Shown here: positions 58,010 through 64,000 of the stretch, piece after piece
Layout of the letters: every line of letters begins with the position of its first letter
Position numbering within the stretch: position 1 is the stretch's first letter
Assembly: GCA_015680685.1 (NCBI GenBank)
Contig: MNCI01033474.1
Span: forward strand, 864,009 to 928,008
Length of the DNA stretch: 64,000 nt
Reading direction: 5' to 3'
Source of the DNA: Gnetum montanum
Taxonomy: Eukaryota; Streptophyta; Gnetopsida; Gnetales; Gnetaceae
The notes under the pieces: model-generated
What the model was told of the DNA's origin: nothing
Database searches by the model: none
What the model saw: only the letters and a program-made list of their open reading frames with translations
Translations under genes and position numbers: made by a program

Positions 58010-60540
58010 ATGTCTTGTTCTCACAAGAGTGCTTCTCTGTCCAAGTCTGATGGAGTTCATCAACCAGTGCCTCAGAAATATCAAGTGGTATATGCTCATC
58101 CTAATGAGTATGTACCCAATCTCACATTTATCTTAATTAGGATGAAAATTTGCAATGGCATGACATGGAGGGCAACATTGTGTTGCCACCTAATCAATTC
58201 GTTCCCACAATGCTCTAACAAATGCTTATACAATGGGGTCTCTAGAAAATTCACATTGAGTATGTTATGCAAGATAGTAATGCCAAGGATTATCATCACA
58301 TTGAGGAACAATGTCTTAGGGATCATCAGTTGGAACAATGTTATGAATTTGTGAAGGAAAAAGGATTTAATGATTCCTCATTCCTACTATACCAAAAAGA
58401 TGGTGGGGAACCCTTCTCTAGAGGTTTTTCATTCAATGAAATTCCTCTCTTTGACTTCAGTGAAAGAGGTCAAAACTAGAACTTGTAGTCCACTATTCAC
58501 AATCATCGTTCTAGTAAGAATGGATTCAATAATAAAGAAGGATCCAAAGAGGTAAGCCAAGGTAAGGATGTGGACAAGAAACAAGATCATGATTGTAGCT
58601 ATGATTGCCAAAGAGGGGGTAGCAGGCACCATGATGGTTGGTGCTAGTACTTCTTCTTCTTCACCTTCATCATCTTCTTCTTCTTCTTTTGGCTATAACC
58701 ATGATCATAGGAGGCAAGGACATGATGGAGGTGACCAAATTGACTGATGGGACCAAAATGATTGAAGCGACCATTGGGAAAGGAAAGATCTAGTGCACAA
58801 ACATTTAAGAGAGGCACATCTTCATGAACAAAGGGGTAATAGAGGGCATTGTAGGCACAATGATCATGGCCTTAATGAGCCGTTGCTTACTACCTGAAGT
58901 ATGCTTAATATTACAGAGGTAATATGAATTCCAACAAGGCATGTGAAGGATAGTTATTTCAAAAGGCTAGACATGAGCAATGGTTCAAAGGGGGATATAA
59001 TTCGAATTTGCAAAACCATGTCCAAGCTTTTCAAGATGCATGTGCCTTGTAGAACATAGAGAAAGAGTGGCAAAAACTTAAGTTATTCCCAAGGACACTC
59101 ATCAAGGAAGCATAGAACTAGTACTAGTCCTTAGAGCCAGAATCTATCAAAAGATGGAGTACCACACTTGAATTATTTAATGACAAATATCAAACATACT
59201 CTAAAGTGTCTAACTTGAGAAGGAAAATCTAAGTATGGAAAAAAGGAACACACAAACCCTTGGATGCCACCATTAATTGATACTATTTCTTAATGCACAA
59301 ATGTCCTAACCATGGTTATTCTCAATTGGATCTACTTTGCCACATTATAGATGAGCTTTGATCAGAAATGAGGAAAACCCTTGGTGTTTATGCCCATGGG
59401 TGACTATCCAAATTAAGTGCTCATTAGATACAAAGACTAATCAAGTAGGTAGCTAAAGAGGAGGGTGAATTAAGAAAAAGAGAAAGTGTAGAAGAATACA
59501 ACTATGATCCTTCTATTTATAAGAGGGAGGTTTGATTTAGTGACAATGAGGAAGAATCTACATCTAATGAGGTGGTGAATAGGAAAACCTTGCTACTCCA
59601 AAAATTTAAATTTGAAATTATAACCAAAGTTGATCACTTATGGAACTCCATGGATAGAAAATTTCAAGTTTTCCTAAAGATTGCTAAAGAATCCAAAGAA
59701 CAAAGTAGTGATTGTAAGCATAGGAGGTCCAAGGAAGTTGAACTTGCCTATTAAAAAGATAAGGGTAAAATTGCTATCATAGAAGAAGTTGTGGAAAGTG
59801 AATCAAATGATGATCGTGGGTGTGACATCTGCTAGTATAAACATCCTAAGGGATGTTGTCCCATAGTGTCATATTTACAAGAGTTTGGGATGTATGCTTT
59901 GAATCCACAACTAAGAAAAAGGTAAACATCTAGAAGATTACCTTATCTTCAAGGAAATTTTAGGTAGTTCCACCAGCAACAACAATATTATCCAAGAAGA
60001 ACTCTATCACAACCATATGAGTAGTATCAATAGTGGCAACAATCACAATCATGAGTGCTGGCACCACCAAGGCAGTAATACCTTTACAGATAACTTGATG
60101 CATATGGGTACTACGTTCAACAACCCCTATCTCCACATGACTCCTCCAGTCATGTTTCTACTTTCCAATCTCACTACCACCATTCTAATTATTATCGAAC
60201 TCATTCTCCACATGAAAGAAGGGATGCCATCTTTTATCCTTATCCCTCCCCTATTCCTACACATGTTCCTCCTTCAGCCACATAGCTACCAACTACTCCA
60301 CCTATGCAGGGTGAACTACCAACTCAATCACAACAATGCAACGCTACTAGGATTAATCTACAACTAGTTCATTAATCGAGTGGGTCGAATACTCAATCAA
60401 AGAAAAGACCTTTTTTTTACCCAACAATCCACCTAAGCCCTTAAATACACTTGCAGTTGACAATCCTATCCCTCCATCTTCCTCTATATCAAATTCCTTC
60501 AAGTTCCCTTCAAACCAAACATCATCTAGGATCCATACTG
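58010..60540 (+). pseudogene. A2 gag
   Basis: Starts MSCSHKSASLSKSDGVHQPV and continues VPQKYQVVYAHPNEYVPNLTF. A Ser/Asp/His-rich linker (58480-58900) precedes the capsid region EWQKLKLFPRTLIKEA and SIKRWSTTLELFNDKYQ (59070-59200). A coil-like part (59572-59751) leads to a zinc-knuckle-like CDIC..YKHPKGCCP (about 59825-59865) and a Gln/Pro-rich tail. It is broken by about 30 stops and some frame changes, and better preserved than A1 gag. Confidence 0.8.
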
Positions 60541-60542
60541 TA

Positions 60543-60950
60543 ATGCTTACATACATTGTATCTAATTGGATCTATGCTAGAAACCTTTCCATGAAATTAG
60601 TTGATCCTAAAAGTCCTTTCATTTATTTACAAATTTTTGGGAATGAACCGTGTAAAGCTCTTCTTGACTCAAGTTCTGGTGTTAATTTAATTTCTCATGA
60701 GATATACACTGCATGGAACCTACCTCCTCTCAAGAAGAGTAATATCAAACTAGAATTGGCATATCAATCCATCACTATTCCATTGGGACTAGTGGAAGAC
60801 ATTATGACCACTATCTATGGATGGTCTTATCCTACTGATTTCCTAGTAATCAAGGTGGAGAACTACAAAGGGGATTTCCTAATTATCATGGGAAGGACAT
60901 GGCTTAGCATCATTGATGCAAAAATGGGCATCAAAGATCTTTCCCTGTAA
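60543..60950 (+). pseudogene. A2 protease (retropepsin-like)
   Basis: Open for 135 residues. SPFIYLQIFGNEPCKALLDSSSGVNLI keeps the catalytic Asp (60666-60668) but the usual Gly after it is Ser. It ends FLIIMGRTWLSIIDAKMGIKDL. Homologous to A1 at 11362-11760. Confidence 0.85.
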
Positions 60951-61289
60951 ATATCAAAAGAAAATGCATTCAAAAAGACCAAGAAGAAGCAAGTTCCATG
61001 CATTACATATAGCAATATAGGGTGCAATTGTATGTAGAAACTCTAGGCCATGAAGCAAGCATCTATCTCTACATGCAAGCAATGTGCACCAAAATTAGAA
61101 ATTTAAAGGTGTCTATACATAATAGCCATAAAATAGGAGGGCACCTAGTGGCTAATTGCTAATTCTGAGAGTAGCACACTTTGCATGGAACCAACTAAGA
61201 GCCTGACATGTGCATATGTTGCAAGCATGGATGAACTAGAGCAAGTTCATCACTAACTCTCTAATGATTCAAATGATAATACTTATTGG

Positions 61290-62270
61290 GGAGAGTTGGA
61301 GATTCTTGAAAATTTCAAGAGTCCCTTGATCTAAAAATGCTACCGGTTACAATGGAATATATGTTTTTAAAAAATGGAAAGCTAGTCATAACCAATGAAA
61401 ATCTTACTCTAGAGCAGAAAAAGATGCTATTGAATGTGGTTGAAAAATGGTCAACAAATTTTGCTTGTTCATATCTTGAACTCACAAGAATTGATCCTAG
61501 GATATGCCAGCATTGTAGCTACACTAATCTAGCCATGAAGCCAAAGAGATAGCCATAGAGCTGATTAAACGCCAAACTAAAGTAGCTCATCAAAGAGGAA
61601 ATCACACAACTCCTCAAGGTAGGGTTCATTTATCCCAATGTGAATAGTGAGTGGGTTAGCCCACTCATGATTGTGTCAAAAAAGGAGGCAGGTGGTAGGT
61701 TTGCATTGATTTTTGGTTGCTGAATATGACAACATTCAAGGATCATTTTCTGTTGTCATTTGTTGATCAGATGTTAGACATAATATCTAGGCATTACTAC
61801 TACAATTTCCTAGATGCTTATAGTGGTTATAATCAAATTCAAATTGTACTATAGGACCAGGCGAAGACAACATTAATGAGTCCTTAGGGAACTTTTATAA
61901 TTGCAAGATGTCATTTGATCTATGCATTTTTCAACAGCAAATCGGAAGTTGTGTGGAAGTCTTCATGGATGACTTCTTCACTTATGGAGCTACGTTTAGG
62001 TAAGCCTTGGATCACCTTGAGCAAGTGCTAAAATGATGTTTTAAAACCAACTTGTGGCCCAATTGGCAAAAAATTCACAAGCAGGAATTGAGGTAGACCC
62101 TAAGAAAATAAAGGTTATCTAAAGAATAACCCACCAAATAGAAATCGTCAAATACATTCAATCATTCCTTGGACACACTGGCTACTACTGGTGATTCATG
62201 GAGAATTTCTCTAAGATTGCAAGGTTGTTGGTGGGGCTAACAAAGAAAGATGCTCCATTTGTTTGAACCG
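61290..62270 (+). pseudogene. A2 reverse transcriptase
   Basis: Open start LPVTMEYMFLKNGKLVITNEN (61337) leads to LTRIDPRI, EWVSPLMIVSKK, YSGYNQIQIV and VFMDDF (61959-61976, both Asp intact), then a connection with IQSFLGHTGYYW. Several frame changes and stops, with small deletions around 61895-61935 relative to A1. Confidence 0.8.
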
Positions 62271-62890
62271 TAGAATGTGAAAAAGCAGTCCAATAGCTAA
62301 ACAGGAAACTTGTAGAAACTCCAATACTACAAGTACCTAACTGGTCTAGACCATTTCATGTTATGATGGATGCATCAAATTATACCTTGGGAGTCATGCT
62401 TATGCAGATGGATGATAAGAAACATCCATACTACATCCACTGCATTAGTTGAAGCATTGTGGGTGCACAACTAAACTATGACACTATAGAAAAAGAATTG
62501 ATGGCAATTGTGTTTGTTATAGATAATTTTAGGCATTATGTGCTTGAATACAAGGTGTTTGTGCATACGGACCACAATGCCATCTACTTCCTAATGAATG
62601 ATCCAATGGTAAGTCTTCATGTCATACGATGGCATGTGATCTTGCAGGACTTCAATCTTATGATGGTAGATCAAAAGGGCATTGAGAATGTGATCACTAA
62701 TCACTTGTCTTAGTTATGATGGGACAACAAAGAGGAAGAAAACCCATTATTTGATATGTTTCATGATGAATTCCTTTTTGCTAGGGCTAAAACTGAATAA
62801 TTTCCTAATGAGCCTAAATGGTATGATGACATTCTCACCTATCTTCTCATCCAAAAGATTCCATAAGGGTTGGACCACTATAAGAACCAA
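62271..62890 (+). pseudogene. A2 RNase H and linker
   Basis: WSRPFHVMMDASNYTLGVML carries the first Asp; IEKELMAIVFVIDNFRHYVL the Glu; VHTDHNAIYFL the second Asp. The final motif reads NVITNHLS, where Asp is expected at the second Asn. 62459-62710 is open (84 residues). The linker to integrase has a few stops. Confidence 0.85.
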
Positions 62891-64000
62891 TAGCTTCTTC
62901 ACCAAGTAAAACACTTCATGGAGATCAACGAACACCTCTACAAGGTGTGTGCCGATGGCTTGGTTTGTTGGTGTGTCCTTGATGTTGATCAACTACATGT
63001 TCTCCAAGACACTCATGAGGGTCCTTGTGGAGGATACTATGCTAGGAGATGCATGACCATTAAAATCCTGATGGTAGGGTACTATTGGTCAACAATCTTC
63101 TAGGATTCTCATCATTACATCCACTCTTGTGAATGATGCCAACAAGATGATAGAATGACTACTTGAATGAAGGAACCTTAACAATGGATTTAACCACTAG
63201 AATCCTTTTACATAAAGGGCATTAATTTCATGGGTTCCATCACACCCATGTCAAATGGAAAGGTCTACATCATAGTTACTATTGACTATTGTATGAAATG
63301 GGTAGAAGCAGCAACCATCATCAACTGTACATCTTCTACTTCTACTTGGGTTATACAACAAAATATTGTAAATAAGTTTGGTATGCCACGTGCATTAATT
63401 TCTGATAATGGAATTCACTTTACATGAACTACTTTTAGAAAGCTCATGCAACACTTGGGGGTTGAACATAAACTCACAACACCCTACCACCTCCAAGCCA
63501 ATGGTTACACTAAGGTTACCGATAGGGAAATCACAAGGATTCTAATAGGAACTATTAGTAAATATAGGAAAGACTGGAGCACAAAACTCAATGATGCCCT
63601 TTGAGCCCACCACTCAACATGGAAACTTCCTATAGGCTATTCTTCCTATGAGGTTGTGTATAGAAAATTACCAACACTTCCTATTCAATTTGAGCTCCAT
63701 ACACTTTCAACAGCTTGTGACCTTGACCTTAACTTGAGTCTAGCATAAAAAGAAAGACTAATGAATCTCAACCTTCTAGATGAAAATTGATTAGTAGCCC
63801 TATCATGTAATGATTTGTACAAGGTCTACAACAAAAAGCATCATGACCTTAAAATTAGAAAAGTTAAATTTCAACCAGGAGATAAGGTTTTCTACTAGAG
63901 TCCCATGCATGTACCTCAAGAAACTAAGTTCCAAACATTCTGGGAAGGACCTTACATCATTTATGAAACTTTTCCTTTTCAGGCTATTATGATCTACAAA
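62891..64000 (+). pseudogene. A2 integrase, cut by window end
   Basis: The zinc domain reads LYKVCADGLVCWCVLD, HEGPCGGYY, GYYWST. The core has INFMGSI (first catalytic Asp changed to Asn), then VTIDYCMKWVEAA, NKFGMPRALISDNGIHF (second Asp kept) and VTDREITRIL (Glu kept). The C-terminal region reads KKHHDLKIRKVKF and FQTFWEGPYIIYETFPF up to the window edge. Scattered stops make it non-functional. Confidence 0.85.

Larger units (their letters stand above)
57022..64000 (+). mobile_element. Athila-type element A2, 5' part
   Basis: LTR, PBS, gag, protease, RT, RNase H and integrase follow in order on the plus strand. It is the same family as A1 by LTR, PBS and protein sequence, but retains the integrase core that A1 lost. 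The right part, including any env-position ORF and the 3' LTR, is beyond the window. The left flank would be CTAGT (57017-57021). Confidence 0.85.

Noticed and set aside
1-64000. tRNA, rRNA, microRNA or intact host genes
   Set aside because: None could be recognised by eye. Short degenerate noncoding RNAs cannot be excluded without a covariance-model search.

Overview
This is nuclear repeat DNA from a land plant with a large genome. It holds no intact gene. Nearly everything is old LTR retrotransposon sequence nested several levels deep: Athila-type, Tat/Ogre-type (with a second, archaeal-type RNase H) and chromovirus-like Ty3/gypsy elements. All coding regions are riddled with stop codons, mostly where Gln (CAG/CAA), Arg (CGA) or Trp (TGG) is expected. 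CpG is scarce except in one island-like insertion. Old, slowly removed Ty3/gypsy DNA of this kind fits a gymnosperm well, but the species is inference.

Layout. (1) 1-6404: 3' part of a Tat element, T1 (+), with RT, RNase H, aRNH and integrase in one frame, a 3' tandem array, a polypurine tract (PPT) and a 3' LTR. (2) 6405-7794: spacer. (3) 7800-48564: an Athila-type element, A1 (+), with 5' LTR, PBS, gag, protease, RT/RNase H, an integrase lacking its core, a long ORF in the env position, PPT and 3' LTR. Both ends carry the target-site duplication ACTAC, so two pieces 30 kb apart appear to be one element. (4) Inside A1, 15593-43626: a second Tat element, T2 (-), with diverged LTRs and near-matching flanks (TGGTT/AGGTT). 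(5) Inside T2, between its protease and RT: unassigned LTR-like DNA (23.0-25.3 kb), a gag-pro-only Tat-like element N (+, from 25338) and a decayed six-exon gene-like unit, ORFX (32.2-35.25 kb). A CpG-retaining insertion lies at about 39.2-41.2 kb in the T2 leader. (6) 48570-57021: unassigned DNA, a short open gene fragment (51.65-52.29 kb), two chromovirus-type LTRs with initiator-Met-type PBS, and a minus-strand chromovirus-like pol interrupted by a solo LTR with perfect GTTAA duplications. (7) 57022-64000: a second Athila-type element, A2 (+), from 5' LTR to the integrase C-terminus, cut by the window end.

How the parts relate. T1, T2 and N share an LTR start (TGAAACACC), a PPT and tandem arrays built on a TTAAACTAGCA-like core. 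In T2 these arrays flank pol on both sides. In N the same kinds of array follow protease directly with no pol between them, which suggests pol was lost by recombination between arrays. A1 and A2 are one family, with the same LTRs, tRNA-Asp-like PBS, gag and protease. Nothing here should make a working protein. The most unusual parts are the intron-bearing ORFX, the transposon-protein-like ORF in the env position of A1, and the hairpin arrays in U3-like DNA.
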